The notes beneath the pieces were generated by a model. The model was not told the origin of the DNA, ran no database searches, and saw only the letters and a list, made by a program, of their open reading frames with translations. The translations under genes were made by a program, and so were the position numbers. Shown piece after piece: positions 8,619-18,090 of a DNA stretch of 64,000 bases. The stretch spans positions 69,200 through 133,199 of the forward strand of contig JBCCGK010000020.1 in assembly GCA_039029315.1 (NCBI GenBank). Direction: 5' to 3'. This DNA is from JBCCCJ01 sp039029315. GTDB lineage: Bacteria; Bacteroidota; Bacteroidia; J057. Numbering within the stretch: the stretch's first letter is position 1; the number at the start of each line of letters is the position of its first letter.

Positions 8619-11600
8619 TCACTCATGCGGATGTGCCTTGAGCAATTCTTCCGGGGAATAAAATCCTTTTTTATCCTTGATTGCTGCCCGAACGGCTTTG
8701 ACCTGACCGGCATTGATGACAGAAGACTTGTTGCCAAAAGAATTCCGCACATACGTCAGGACATCTGCCAGTTCCTGATCATTGAGCAGGCCTTCATAGG
8801 GTGTCATGGGAACCTGACCGGGATACTCCTTGTCCAGCACCATGATCGGCCCCATCAAGCCTTTGAGCGCTATTTTGATGAGTCGCTCTTCATTTTCCAC
8901 GACCCACTTGGTTCCGGCAAGGGGAGGGAAGCCCGAGGCTTTCAGTCCTTTTCCATCTTCCTGATGACAAGTCGCACAATAGCCATCTCGCTCGTAGATC
9001 TTCAATCCTCTAAAGTAACTTTTGCGTTCTTCTACATCGATCAAGTGCACCCTGGGTTGTTCTTTAGGAGCGTTCTCTACGCTATGTCCATTCAAGTGGG
9101 CCAAAGCCGTCTTGTGGGCGGGTTCCATCCATTCATCCAGCGGATGTTTGGCAGCCGCTTCTACGACTGGCAGGCCCTCTTCAGGCGAAAGCCATGAAGC
9201 AGCCACATATGCTTCCATTCTTACCCGACCGTGGGGATCATTGGCGGCTTCTTTCAGGAGAGCTGGCTGATCCTTGATCTGATGGCCAGTATACCGAAGG
9301 ACTTTGACTGCGGCTGTTCGTGCTCGAAAATCTTTGGCCGTCAACAGTTTGCGGACCAGAGATTCATCCACTTGATTCATTCCCCAACTCACCCACATCG
9401 CCTCCGTCAACTGGTGTTCATATCTCGGATCATTTTCATCCAGTTGATCTACCCAGGAGGTGATTGCTGCCAATACCTGATCCGTATCATGCTCTCGCAA
9501 CTCTCTGCGGCTGCGATATCGGGCCCGATACTCCGGCAGTTTCAAATTGTCAAGTAATTCTTCTATGCTGGCTCCATCGACCTTGGGAGGACTTACCAAT
9601 GGTCGGGAAGGATAGGTAATTCTGTATACCCGTCCATGCGAATGGTCCCTATAGGGGTCTCGGGCATTGTGCTGCATATGGCCAATGAGCACATTGTGCC
9701 AGTCAATCATATACAAGGAACCGTCGGGGGCAAACTCCATATCTACAGGTCGGAAGTTCCGATCATCTCCCACCACCAAGTCCTGCCGATGCGTCAGTTG
9801 ATATCCTGTTCCATCATCCTCCACTTTGTGTTGCTTGGTTCCCAAAAATCCAATGGTATTGTTGATCAACAGATCGCCTTGGACCTCATCCGGGAAGTGC
9901 CTGCTATGAATGAACTCGACGCCAGAGGTTGGCCGCACTTTGTGGTCAGGCTCGATGAGATCAAAGTTCTTATGTGTCGCCACCCCATATCTAGGGTTGA
10001 CGGAACCGGGCATCATCCATCGGAATGCAGGACCTGAAGTTTCTGCGAAGAAATTTTGTCCCCATTCGTCGAAAGCAATTCCCCAAGGATTGGGAATCGC
10101 CAGTTGAGCGACTCGCTCCAAATGTCGTCGCTGAGGGTTGTATCTGAAGAATCCTCCATTGGTGCCGCGGACAGGTCCATAAGAGGTCTCCACATTCGTA
10201 TGCAAAAAGACCCCTTCTCCCATCAGAAAGGCTCCTGAAGGATCGGCACAGAAAGCACTGATGACATGATGGGTGTCATGATCATCAAAACCGCTCAGGA
10301 TGATTTCTTTTTTATCTGCTTTATCATCTCCATCTGTATCACTCAGGAGGACAAGATTGGTTCCCTGTGAGACATAAACACCTTCCGGAGCAAATTCGAT
10401 TCCGACAGGCAAGTGCAGGCCTTCTGCAAAGGTCGTCTGCTTATCTGCTTTGCCATCTCCATCTGTATCTTCCAGGATGATCAGTTTGTCATTGGGTTTC
10501 GCATCTCCTGGTCGATAGTGTGGATAGGTAGGCATAGTGGCCACCCACAATCGTCCTTTGTTGTCAAAGGAGAGTTGCATGGGATTGGCCAAATCATCGA
10601 ATTCTCGTTCAGAGGCAAACAATTCAATTTTGTAGCCAGGTGCCACAGTCAGTTTGTCCAACGCATCTTCCCCATAGAGGTATTCAGGATTGCCATTCTT
10701 TTTGTTGCTGGTCGAGAAATTCGTTTTGACGGCTGGTAGGCTAGATGTCTGCGCATCTGCTGCCATGAGGTCCATCTGTTCTCCCTGATTGGCTGTCCAA
10801 ATGGCCTGATCGCGAATGGCTGTCATCTCACGAATCTTCTTGAGTTCGGCGGGATAGTTGTCCGGCCCAAAGGGATCATAGCGACGCCCAAAAACATGCA
10901 CCCCATTCGGGATTTTGAAATCATTGTGCCAGAACCAGTTTTTTTCCTGAACAGCAGCATGGATCTCCTTCTGGTGTTTCTGTGCTTGTCGAGAGCTTTT
11001 GCCGAAGATTCCGTCAGCAAGGGCCAGGGCTAGTTTTTGGTAGCCAGCATCTGTCAACTGAGAGCCATCGATGGTCAAAGGCTCGGCGGAAGATTGAAAC
11101 CATTTTTTGCTGGGAGAAAAGAGGTCTACGACATGTACCTGATGTTTGGCAGCGACCTCTTTGATCGCCTCAGTATAGAGAAGAAGGTTTTCATTTTCTT
11201 TTTGGCCATTCGGCACATCCATTCTGTCAGACAAGTCCTCAAAAGCAATGGGGGAGACAAGGGCAAGGGTCGGGGCCGATGTTCCATTATAGGTCTGCTG
11301 AGCGGTATGTTGGATAAATGCTTCAAGTTCTCCTTTGAAATTGTCCAGTCCATCCAGGCCCTGAAAGGATTCATTATACCCAAAAAAGCCAATGATCATA
11401 TCTGCTTCCAGTCGCGTCAACCATTGATCAGGGGTCTCAAAATGCCCCTGACTTCCAGAATTCTTGGCCAATTCTGACTGGAATGTCTCTGCGCCTGGGA
11501 AAGCCCAGGGGCTGATTCGTCCTGAATGAGGACGAAATCCTGGCGTATTGCCGCCATCACACATATTTCGAATGAAGAGCATGCTGTCAGGATAGCGAAC

Positions 11601-11801
11601 ATGAAGTTCTGTCTCCAGATGGCCATAGTTCATCATTCTTGAGCCGAGATTATTCCCAATCAGAACAATATGTGCATCTTTGTGGAGGGGAAGAACAGGC
11701 CCTTGATTGGCAGGTGAACAATGAAATGTTCCTATTGCCAGAAGCAACATTCCCAAAAGAGGCCACATCTGACGAGTTTTTTTGTTTCTTTGAGCAATCA
11801 T
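8619..11801 (-). CDS. PVC-type heme-binding CxxCH protein: SGNH-like, propeller, HEAT and cytochrome c fusion
   Basis: A 1060-residue lipoprotein (lipobox ending IGTFHC). Domains in order: SGNH/GDSL-like hydrolase (about 40-270; IGNNLGSRMM near its start), a sorbosone-dehydrogenase-like beta-propeller (about 375-710; LWVATMPTYP, DTDGDGKADKQT, PVGIEFAPEGVYV, APDGSLYMIDWHN), HEAT-like helices (about 730-910), and a C-terminal cytochrome c with CATCHQ. This is the membrane-bound dehydrogenase architecture first described in Planctomycetes/Verrucomicrobia and also found in Bacteroidota. It probably oxidises a sugar or sugar-derived substrate at the cell envelope and passes electrons to the heme. 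A shorter relative lies at 22220-25204. Confidence 0.85.
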   Translation of the reverse strand: MIAQRNKKTRQMWPLLGMLLLAIGTFHCSPANQGPVLPLHKDAHIVLIGNNLGSRMMNYGHLETELHVRYPDSMLFIRNMCDGGNTPGFRPHSGRISPWAFPGAETFQSELAKNSGSQGHFETPDQWLTRLEADMIIGFFGYNESFQGLDGLDNFKGELEAFIQHTAQQTYNGTSAPTLALVSPIAFEDLSDRMDVPNGQKENENLLLYTEAIKEVAAKHQVHVVDLFSPSKKWFQSSAEPLTIDGSQLTDAGYQKLALALADGIFGKSSRQAQKHQKEIHAAVQEKNWFWHNDFKIPNGVHVFGRRYDPFGPDNYPAELKKIREMTAIRDQAIWTANQGEQMDLMAADAQTSSLPAVKTNFSTSNKKNGNPEYLYGEDALDKLTVAPGYKIELFASEREFDDLANPMQLSFDNKGRLWVATMPTYPHYRPGDAKPNDKLIILEDTDGDGKADKQTTFAEGLHLPVGIEFAPEGVYVSQGTNLVLLSDTDGDDKADKKEIILSGFDDHDTHHVISAFCADPSGAFLMGEGVFLHTNVETSYGPVRGTNGGFFRYNPQRRHLERVAQLAIPNPWGIAFDEWGQNFFAETSGPAFRWMMPGSVNPRYGVATHKNFDLIEPDHKVRPTSGVEFIHSRHFPDEVQGDLLINNTIGFLGTKQHKVEDDGTGYQLTHRQDLVVGDDRNFRPVDMEFAPDGSLYMIDWHNVLIGHMQHNARDPYRDHSHGRVYRITYPSRPLVSPPKVDGASIEELLDNLKLPEYRARYRSRRELREHDTDQVLAAITSWVDQLDENDPRYEHQLTEAMWVSWGMNQVDESLVRKLLTAKDFRARTAAVKVLRYTGHQIKDQPALLKEAANDPHGRVRMEAYVAASWLSPEEGLPVVEAAAKHPLDEWMEPAHKTALAHLNGHSVENAPKEQPRVHLIDVEERKSYFRGLKIYERDGYCATCHQEDGKGLKASGFPPLAGTKWVVENEERLIKIALKGLMGPIMVLDKEYPGQVPMTPYEGLLNDQELADVLTYVRNSFGNKSSVINAGQVKAVRAAIKDKKGFYSPEELLKAHPHE

Positions 11802-11923
11802 ATGGGTTCAAGCGATTTTTGAGCAAGATACTCTTTGAAGGTATATCTTTCCAAGATACGATTCGAAGATCACGAATCCAGTCTCTCAATCACGTGCAAT
11901 GCTTTGCAGAATCAAGGAAATCC

Positions 11924-12457
11924 ATGACTCCAGCAATTATCAGGCAGGAACGCCCGGAGGATTATCAAGCTGTCTCCCAAGTCATCGAGGCTGCTTTCCG
12001 CACACTTGAGATCAGTGACCATACCGAACACTTGATGGTGGATCGTTTGCGACATTCTCCTGCATTTATTCCAGAGTTATCCTTGGTGGCCACATCAGCT
12101 CATGAAATTGTAGGACATATTTTGTTATCAAACATCCATCTTCAGGATGGAGCAGACAGCTATACTTCGCTCGCACTCGCTCCGGTATCCGTTCTCCCCT
12201 CCTGGCATGGCAAAGGCATTGGGAGTCATCTCATTCTGGAAGCGCATCGAATTGCTCGGAAAATGGGATTTACCTCCGTCATTTTGCTGGGGCATCCAGA
12301 GTATTATCCCCGATTTGGGTATCGCCCTGCCAGCAGCTTTGGCATTTCCTTGCCTTTTGAGGTTCCTGATGAGAATTGTATGGCGCTGGAGCTGCTCGAA
12401 GGCGCACTGACAGATGTCAAAGGAATGGTTATCTATCCGAAAGAATTTTTCGAATAA
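11924..12457 (+). CDS. GNAT-family N-acetyltransferase
   Basis: A 178-residue protein like the YhbS group: VGHILLS (beta 4), LALAPVSVLPSWHGKGIGSHL (CoA-binding motif A), and VILLGHPEYYPRFGYRPAS, typical of this branch. The ATG at 11924 is preferred because the GNAT fold starts immediately (IIRQERPEDYQAV) and a purine-rich AAGGAAA lies just upstream. A longer in-frame form starting at 11639 would overlap the 5' end of the opposing cytochrome gene. Substrate unknown; divergent from the gene before it. Confidence 0.85.
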   Translation: MTPAIIRQERPEDYQAVSQVIEAAFRTLEISDHTEHLMVDRLRHSPAFIPELSLVATSAHEIVGHILLSNIHLQDGADSYTSLALAPVSVLPSWHGKGIGSHLILEAHRIARKMGFTSVILLGHPEYYPRFGYRPASSFGISLPFEVPDENCMALELLEGALTDVKGMVIYPKEFFE

Positions 12458-12592
12458 GGCCCAAATTTCGCCAAAAATTGAAACTGTCTGGGTATTGTCG
12501 TAGGTCTAAATATGGGCAAGGGAAGTTTTTTTTTCATTTTTGAAGGAACGGCGGCTTACGCTTGTCTAGAAAACTACTAATTCATTGTTTAT

Positions 12593-15007
12593 ATGAAAAA
12601 ACTCAACACATTTTTATGTGCGATGCTATTCGCAGTCGCAGGATTTGCACAAGATTCTGTCGATATTACCTTTCACGTCAACATGATCAATGAGAATCCC
12701 ATTGATGCAGCAAATATCTATGTGGCTGGAGGAGCTGAATTTGGGGTACCAGGAGACAATCCCATGAGCGATCCTGACAATGACAGTACATTTACAGTCA
12801 CCATTCGTAAACCCAAGGGAGTCAGCAGCTTTTATACCTTTATCAATGGTCCCAATGGCTGGGCAGATAAAGAAAATCTATCTGGCAAGCCTTGTGGAGA
12901 TCCTTTCAACTTCAATGATCGTTGGTTGCCAGCTGTCAATACCGATACTACGCTATTGCATTGTTTTGCAGAGTGTACCACGGATGGAACGTGCCCAGGA
13001 CCTGTTACGGATTCTGTTGACATCACCATTCATGTCAACATGAGCAATGAAGATCCCATTGATGCAGCGAATATCTATGTGGCTGGAGGAAGTGGATTTG
13101 GGGTACCAGGAGACAATCAGATGATGGACCTAGATAATGATAGTACCTTTACAATCGTCCTCCGTCGTGCCAAGGGATTTGCTTCTTTCTACACCTTTAT
13201 CAATGGTCCCAATAGTTGGGGAGATAAGGAAAATCTGTCCGGCAAGCCTTGTGGCGATCCTGCCAACTTCAATGATCGTTGGTTGCCACCGGTCAATACG
13301 GATACAACCCTCATGCATTGCTTTGGAGAGTGTATCACCGATGGAAGCTGTCCTGGACCTGTTAGCGATTCTGTCGATATCACCATTATGGTCAATATGA
13401 TCAATGAAGATCCCATCGATGCAGCCAATATCTATGTGGCTGGAGGAAGTGGATTTGGCGTTCCTGGAGACAATCCTATGGCTGACCCTGATAATGATAG
13501 TGTGTTCACCATCATCCTCCGGCGAGCCAAGGGATTTGCTTCCTTCTATACCTTCATCAATGGTCCCAATAGCTGGGGAGATAAAGAAAACCTTGCTGGC
13601 AAGCCATGTGGCAATCCTGCCAACTTCAATGATCGTTGGTTGCCACCGGTCAATACGGATACCACGCTGATGCATTGTTTTGGAGAGTGTACCACAGATG
13701 GAAGCTGCCCAGGTGTGTCAGGAGACTCTGTAGATATCACCTTCACTGTGAATTTGAAGAATGAAATGCTTGATCCTGCCAATGTCTTTATCGCAGGTGG
13801 TGGCAACTTCGGCATTCCTGGAGATTATCCAATGGCTGATCCTGATGGGGATAGTGTTTACACCATAACAGTTAGACAGCCAGAAGGATTTGCCTCTTTC
13901 TATACCTTTATCAATGGTCCAAACAGCTGGAATGACAAAGAAAATCTTTCTGGTAAGCCTTGTGGAGATCCCGATAACTTCAATGATCGTTGGTTGCCGC
14001 CAGTCTTTTCAGATACCACACTTCACCATTGCTTCGGTGAATGTACCACGGATGGCTCCTGCCCTTCTCCCCCAGTTCCAGCGAATCTGACCCTTCAGGT
14101 GAATATGAAAGGCTTGACCTTCCATCCTGACAGTGTCCAATTCCAGGCCAACTTCCTGAACTGGGCCTTTATGTCCATGACAGATGCAGATGGAGATAGC
14201 CTCTTTACCGCAACTGTGCAGGTAGATCCAGGCGGCTATGAATATCTCTTTGCCAATGGAAGTTCTATTGAAGACCTTGATTCTCTGGTAGGACAGTCTT
14301 GTGTGATGGACTTTGGTGGAGGATTTGTCAATCGTGTGATCACTGTAGAAGGAGATACCGTAGTATGTTTTGATTATGGTCGATGCGAGACCTGTATGCC
14401 TGTGGTTGTCGAAGACGCGATGGTTACTTTGAGTGTAGATATGAGCAACATTACAGTTGATGCAGCAGGAATGATGTATGCCAGCAACTTCAACAACTGG
14501 ACGGCGACCCCAATGACAGATGATGACAATGACAATATCTGGGAAGTCACTGTCATGCTTGCCCCTGGCACCTATGAGTATCTCTTCATCAATGGTGCTG
14601 CATGGGAAGCCATGGACCCAGCGACCTCTGACTCCACCTGTACCCTGACTACCGGAGCATACACCAATAGAGTGCTGACAGTAAATGGTGATACCAGTGC
14701 CTGTCATGTCTTTGAAGAATGTACAGAATGTAAAACTGTTGGCATCAATGAGGTGGTACAAGATCTGATTCGTGTTCGTCCTACAAGAATCAATGGCGGC
14801 AGCTTCCAGATTGACTTTGTGAATGCACAAACCGCTTCTTATCAGCTAGAGGTGATGGATTTGATGGGACGACAGGTTCTGCGTGAACAAGTTGCAGGCA
14901 GCACACAGACGCACCGCGTAAGTACTGCAAGCTGGTCAAAGGGAATCTACCTTGTCAAAACCAGCACAAAGACCCAACAACAAACGGTTAAGGTTTTGGT
15001 TGAATAA
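12593..15007 (+). CDS. Secreted repeat protein with six starch-binding-like modules and T9SS sorting domain
   Basis: Signal peptide (MKKLNTFLCAMLFAVAGFAQ), then four near-identical 119-residue modules, then two shorter divergent modules, and a C-terminal type IX secretion sorting domain (about 725-804: YQLEVMDLMGRQVL ... SKGIYLVKT). Each long module has DSVDITxxVNM, IYVAGG, SFYTFINGP, GKPCGDP, NFNDRWLPPV and HCFGECTTDGSCPG, with four conserved cysteines likely forming disulfides. The shorter modules (FLNWAFMSMTDADGDSLF ... GGYEYLFANG; FNNWTATPMTDDDNDNIW ... TYEYLFING) resemble CBM48/CBM20-type glycan-binding folds. I infer an exported glycan-binding or adhesion protein. Transcription likely ends at the hairpin just downstream. 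Confidence 0.8.
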   Translation: MKKLNTFLCAMLFAVAGFAQDSVDITFHVNMINENPIDAANIYVAGGAEFGVPGDNPMSDPDNDSTFTVTIRKPKGVSSFYTFINGPNGWADKENLSGKPCGDPFNFNDRWLPAVNTDTTLLHCFAECTTDGTCPGPVTDSVDITIHVNMSNEDPIDAANIYVAGGSGFGVPGDNQMMDLDNDSTFTIVLRRAKGFASFYTFINGPNSWGDKENLSGKPCGDPANFNDRWLPPVNTDTTLMHCFGECITDGSCPGPVSDSVDITIMVNMINEDPIDAANIYVAGGSGFGVPGDNPMADPDNDSVFTIILRRAKGFASFYTFINGPNSWGDKENLAGKPCGNPANFNDRWLPPVNTDTTLMHCFGECTTDGSCPGVSGDSVDITFTVNLKNEMLDPANVFIAGGGNFGIPGDYPMADPDGDSVYTITVRQPEGFASFYTFINGPNSWNDKENLSGKPCGDPDNFNDRWLPPVFSDTTLHHCFGECTTDGSCPSPPVPANLTLQVNMKGLTFHPDSVQFQANFLNWAFMSMTDADGDSLFTATVQVDPGGYEYLFANGSSIEDLDSLVGQSCVMDFGGGFVNRVITVEGDTVVCFDYGRCETCMPVVVEDAMVTLSVDMSNITVDAAGMMYASNFNNWTATPMTDDDNDNIWEVTVMLAPGTYEYLFINGAAWEAMDPATSDSTCTLTTGAYTNRVLTVNGDTSACHVFEECTECKTVGINEVVQDLIRVRPTRINGGSFQIDFVNAQTASYQLEVMDLMGRQVLREQVAGSTQTHRVSTASWSKGIYLVKTSTKTQQQTVKVLVE
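12653..14080 (+). repeat. Four in-frame tandem repeats of 357 bases
   Basis: Unit starts at 12653, 13010, 13367 and 13724, exactly 357 bases (119 codons) apart. Units 2 and 3 are the most alike at the DNA level; units 1 and 4 are more diverged, which suggests recent duplication or gene conversion in the middle. The array is prone to copy-number change and to assembly collapse. Confidence 0.9.
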
Positions 15008-15030
15008 ATAGTAATTTCTTTCGGGTTTAT

Positions 15031-15065
15031 AAAGGCTGCTCCCTTCAGGGGGCGGCCTTTTTTGG
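15031..15065 (+). terminator. Rho-independent terminator
   Basis: AAAGGCTGC and GCGGCCTTT form a GC-rich stem around a short loop, followed by a run of T. It lies 24 bases after the stop codon of the repeat protein. Confidence 0.8.
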
Positions 15066-15193
15066 CTACCAACTTCCTTGTGGTCAAGCGAATTCATTGG
15101 GAAAATTGAAAGACTTTTTTGCTTTTTCCCTGGCTTTTGCATTTTATGCTCTCCCTCAATGATCTATTGTAATATCTACTCAACTCTCCTACT

Positions 15194-16093
15194 ATGATCT
15201 ATCGCGTGCTGATTTTTATGATGATTTGGCTGTCTTTTTTGATGAAAAATGATCGCGTATTCAGTCAGACAACTGAGCCTCTCCGAGTGATCGTCATTGG
15301 TGCTCACCCTGATGATTGCGATCTCTGCGCAGGTGCTACTGCCATCCAGTGGGCCGAGATGGGTCATCAGGTCAAATTCCTTTCTCTGACCAATGGAGAT
15401 GCCGGACATCATGAGATGGGTGGCGGCATGCTGGCCAAACGAAGGAGAGCAGAAGCCCAGGAAGCAGGCAGAAGATTTGGTATTGCCGAATATGAAGTCC
15501 TGGACAATCACGATGGAGAGCTGATTCCTACCCTTGAGGTGCGCCTGCAAGTCATCCGCGCGATTCGGGAATGGAAAGCGGATGTGGTAATCCTTCCCCG
15601 ACCCAATGACTATCACCCGGACCATCGCAATACGGGGCTGGTGGTACAGGATGCGGCCTATATGGTGATCGTGCCCAATGTGTTGTCAGAGGTGGAGCCC
15701 CTCAAGAACAATCCTACTTTTCTATATTGTCGGGATCATTTTCAAAAACCCAATCCATTTGAGCCGGATATAGCCATTGATATCGATGCCGTCTACCAAC
15801 AAAAAATCAAAGCCCTGGACGCTCATACCTCACAGTTCTATGAATGGCTGCCCTGGACAGTGCATCGTCTGGATGAGGTGCCAACAGACCCCAATGAACG
15901 CCTGGAATGGTTAGGCGAAATCCGCAAACGAAGCATCAGTCCTGAGATTCGTGCTTCTTTGGTGAAGTGGTATGGAGAGAAAAAAGGCAATGCTGTTCAA
16001 CAAGCTGAGGTATTTCAGGTGTGTGAATATGGAAAGCAACCCAGTGAGGAGGAGATTAAACGCTTGTTTCCGATGATAGGAAAGAAAGAATAG
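15194..16093 (+). CDS. PIG-L family deacetylase, exported
   Basis: Zinc-dependent N-deacetylase of the LmbE/PIG-L family. Seen: signal peptide or anchor (MIYRVLIFMMIWLSFL), zinc motif AHPDD (about residues 37-41) after VIVIG, and the later NDYHPDHRNTG that supplies the third zinc ligand. Relatives remove acetyl groups from N-acetylglucosamine-containing substrates. An envelope location fits the glycan-handling neighbours. No cotranscribed partner is obvious. Length (299) is normal. Confidence 0.88.
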   Translation: MIYRVLIFMMIWLSFLMKNDRVFSQTTEPLRVIVIGAHPDDCDLCAGATAIQWAEMGHQVKFLSLTNGDAGHHEMGGGMLAKRRRAEAQEAGRRFGIAEYEVLDNHDGELIPTLEVRLQVIRAIREWKADVVILPRPNDYHPDHRNTGLVVQDAAYMVIVPNVLSEVEPLKNNPTFLYCRDHFQKPNPFEPDIAIDIDAVYQQKIKALDAHTSQFYEWLPWTVHRLDEVPTDPNERLEWLGEIRKRSISPEIRASLVKWYGEKKGNAVQQAEVFQVCEYGKQPSEEEIKRLFPMIGKKE

Positions 16094-16161
16094 CTGAGTT
16101 CATGTTTGGATTGAAATTGGGATAGCTGAAATCTCTTCGTAAATTGAGGCAAAAGACCTCT

Positions 16162-16764
16162 ATGATTAGCCAATTCGAGCAGCTAGACCTCAATCAAGCC
16201 TATACCTATGCCGACTATCTGAGTTGGCGGTTTGATGAAATGGTCGAAGTCATTCGTGGCAAGGTCTTCAAAATGTCTCCGGCTCCGAATTTGGAACATC
16301 AGAGAGTTTCTGGACGATTGTTTAGAATCAGTTCTACCTATCTGGTAAATAAAACCTGCGAAGCATTTCATGCCCCTTTCGATGTCAGGCTACCTCTCCC
16401 GCCGCATTTAATTACAGATGACAAAATAGACACCGTTGTTCAGCCTGACATATGTGTTGTATGTGATCCTTCCAAACTCGATAGCCAGGGCTGCCTCGGT
16501 GCTCCCGACTGGATCATTGAGATTTTGTCTCCGGGAACAGCACAAAAAGATCTGAAGGAAAAATTCGAGGTCTACGAACATGCTGGCGTCGCGGAATACT
16601 GGATCGTCCATCCCCATGAGCACACATTGCTGGTGTATAGGCGAAATGAATCAGGACGCTATATTGGAGAACCAAGACCATTTGTTCGTGGAGATGTGGT
16701 TCCTGTTGGCGTTTTCAAGGATTTTGCCATCGATCTGAATGACATTTTTTTCGAACTTGCATAA
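16162..16764 (+). CDS. Uma2-family (DUF820) endonuclease-like protein
   Basis: A 200-residue protein with the Uma2/DUF820 restriction-endonuclease fold: VEVIRGKVFKMSPAP, then VVQPDICVVCD (the PD of the PD-(D/E)xK site), PDWIIEILSPGTAQKDLKEKFEVYEHAGVAEYWIV (Glu and Lys of the core) and a C-terminal LLVYRR strand. The quoted stretch spans conserved residues from about 118 to 152. Biological role of the family is unclear. The ATG at 16162 is preferred over an upstream in-frame TTG. It is followed by a palindromic repeat element. Confidence 0.85.
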   Translation: MISQFEQLDLNQAYTYADYLSWRFDEMVEVIRGKVFKMSPAPNLEHQRVSGRLFRISSTYLVNKTCEAFHAPFDVRLPLPPHLITDDKIDTVVQPDICVVCDPSKLDSQGCLGAPDWIIEILSPGTAQKDLKEKFEVYEHAGVAEYWIVHPHEHTLLVYRRNESGRYIGEPRPFVRGDVVPVGVFKDFAIDLNDIFFELA

Positions 16765-16797
16765 GGAGAGAATCCATCATTCTCTAAATTTTCTTAC

Positions 16798-16963
16798 CTG
16801 AGAGACTGTCTGAACATCTGCCACTTATTGTTTGTATGCGGCTTTTTTCCTCATCCAGCGGCTTTTTTGTTCCTATAGCACAACTATGAGAACAAAAAAG
16901 AGCCTTGTCTGAGAAAAAAATACACCCCAAAAATTCTCAGCACAGATTCGAAAACAGTCTCTA
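16798..16963 (-). repeat. MITE-like palindromic element, family A, copy 2
   Basis: The reverse complement matches the element at 1236-1400 along almost its full length: the same terminal repeat (AGAGACTGTTTTCGAATCTG), the same CTCAG box, and the same inner fold around CTATAG/CTATGAG. It sits between the Uma2 gene and the next gene, in the orientation opposite to copy 1. Confidence 0.8.
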
Positions 16964-17124
16964 AGCAAATTTTCATTTCTACAAGTCGAAATTGTGAAAA
17001 ACTAAAATAAGTGCACCCAACACTTTGATTCCTAATTTTTTAGCCTTTACTTACCACCAAGCAACCGCCTTCTTCCTGAAGGTTGAACCAATCTCATACA
17101 CTTGTTCTACTAAATTTTTTTCAC

Positions 17125-17526
17125 ATGAACTGGTTAGCAATTCTTGTTACAGGTCTGGTGCCTATGGCACTCGGTTTTGCATGGTATCACAAAAATGTAT
17201 TTGGGAAAACCTGGATGGATTCTCTGGGATTCAAAGAGGAAGATCTGCAGGGGGGCAATATGGGACTGATCTTTGGTTTATCTTATGTGCTGGCTATAGT
17301 GGCAGCAATGTTTGTCAACCAAGCTGTCGGCCATAGTGAAGGAGAATTTGCCACCTTTAAGCATGGTGCGTTTCACGGCATGTTTATCGGCTTGATGGTT
17401 GCCCTTCCTGTATTGGCTACCAATGCCTTATTCGAACGCAGAGGCTGGAAAAACATCGGAGTCAATGTTGGGTACTGGATTGTGAACTTCGCTCTTATGG
17501 GCGGAATACTCGCGATCTGGAGATAA
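17125..17526 (+). CDS. DUF1761 family membrane protein
   Basis: A 133-residue protein with four hydrophobic helices: NWLAILVTGLVPMALGFAW at the N-terminus with the following WYHKNVFGKTW, the family's most recognisable segment, then IFGLSYVLAIVAAMFV, FHGMFIGLMVALPVLATN and VNVGYWIVNFALMGGILAIW. Function of DUF1761 proteins is unknown. The ATG at 17125 is preferred over a TTG 42 bases upstream because it opens directly into the first helix. Confidence 0.8.
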   Translation: MNWLAILVTGLVPMALGFAWYHKNVFGKTWMDSLGFKEEDLQGGNMGLIFGLSYVLAIVAAMFVNQAVGHSEGEFATFKHGAFHGMFIGLMVALPVLATNALFERRGWKNIGVNVGYWIVNFALMGGILAIWR

Positions 17527-17540
17527 GAAGATGGGAATAT

Positions 17541-17614
17541 GAACACAGAGACACAGGGATACAGAAGGATTGGTAATCAAATGATTATCTCAATGTCTTC
17601 GTGCCTCTGTGTTC
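17541..17614. terminator. Spaced inverted repeat between convergent genes
   Basis: GAACACAGAGACAC (17541-17554) is mirrored by GTGCCTCTGTGTTC (17601-17614) with one mismatch and a 46-base spacer, between two genes that converge. It could end transcription from both sides, but has no T-run; it may instead be a small dispersed repeat. Confidence 0.4.
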
Positions 17615-17617
17615 CCC

Positions 17618-18007
17618 TTATGTCTGATCAGGCAAGCCTTCCTTCCATTCTTCTGTCAAAAATAATACTGCAGCGGCTGCCCCAGCCATCACATCTGCTG
17701 GCCGAACAGTAGCCACTTCTTCTTCAAACCAGCCTTTCTTTTTTCCTTCATATACCTTCCCATCGATGATCACGGCCAATGGCTTTTCCCACATGTTTTT
17801 TTCACCAGGAAAAACCTTGTTGTCAATGACAGTCGCCAGCGGAGATTCGAACCAGCCTTTGCTATCTTTGTAGATCTTGTTGTCTTTGATAGTGAGGATT
17901 TCATCTTCAAACCAGCCTTTGTCTCCCAGATAAACCTTGTTGTTTTCTACCGTGGCGAATTCGTCTTCCAACCAGGATTTGTCTCCTTTGTAGATCTTGA
18001 TTTTCAT
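17618..18007 (-). CDS. 4-fold beta-flower-like repeat protein
   Basis: A 129-residue protein made of five tandem repeats of about 22 residues: K(I/V)YxGDKxWxExExATVxxN, for example KIYKGDKSWLEDEFATVENN and KVYLGDKGWFEDEILTIKDN, with the last copy (KVYEGKKKGWFEEEVATV) followed by a short alanine-rich tail. This pattern resembles the small beta-flower proteins annotated in Bacteroidota, which have no known function. No signal peptide. It starts 83 bases from the divergent McrB-like gene. Confidence 0.7.
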   Translation of the reverse strand: MKIKIYKGDKSWLEDEFATVENNKVYLGDKGWFEDEILTIKDNKIYKDSKGWFESPLATVIDNKVFPGEKNMWEKPLAVIIDGKVYEGKKKGWFEEEVATVRPADVMAGAAAAVLFLTEEWKEGLPDQT

Positions 18008-18090
18008 GATTGAAACATACGAAAATTTCCAGCCCTATCGAAAATTTGCTTTCTTGGGGAAAGCCGTTTAGAACCCTACTTCTAACACCC

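Noticed and set aside
13130..13675. Long minus-strand frame opposite the repeat protein
   Set aside because: It is produced by the repeated coding sequence on the other strand and has no signal, motif or start context.
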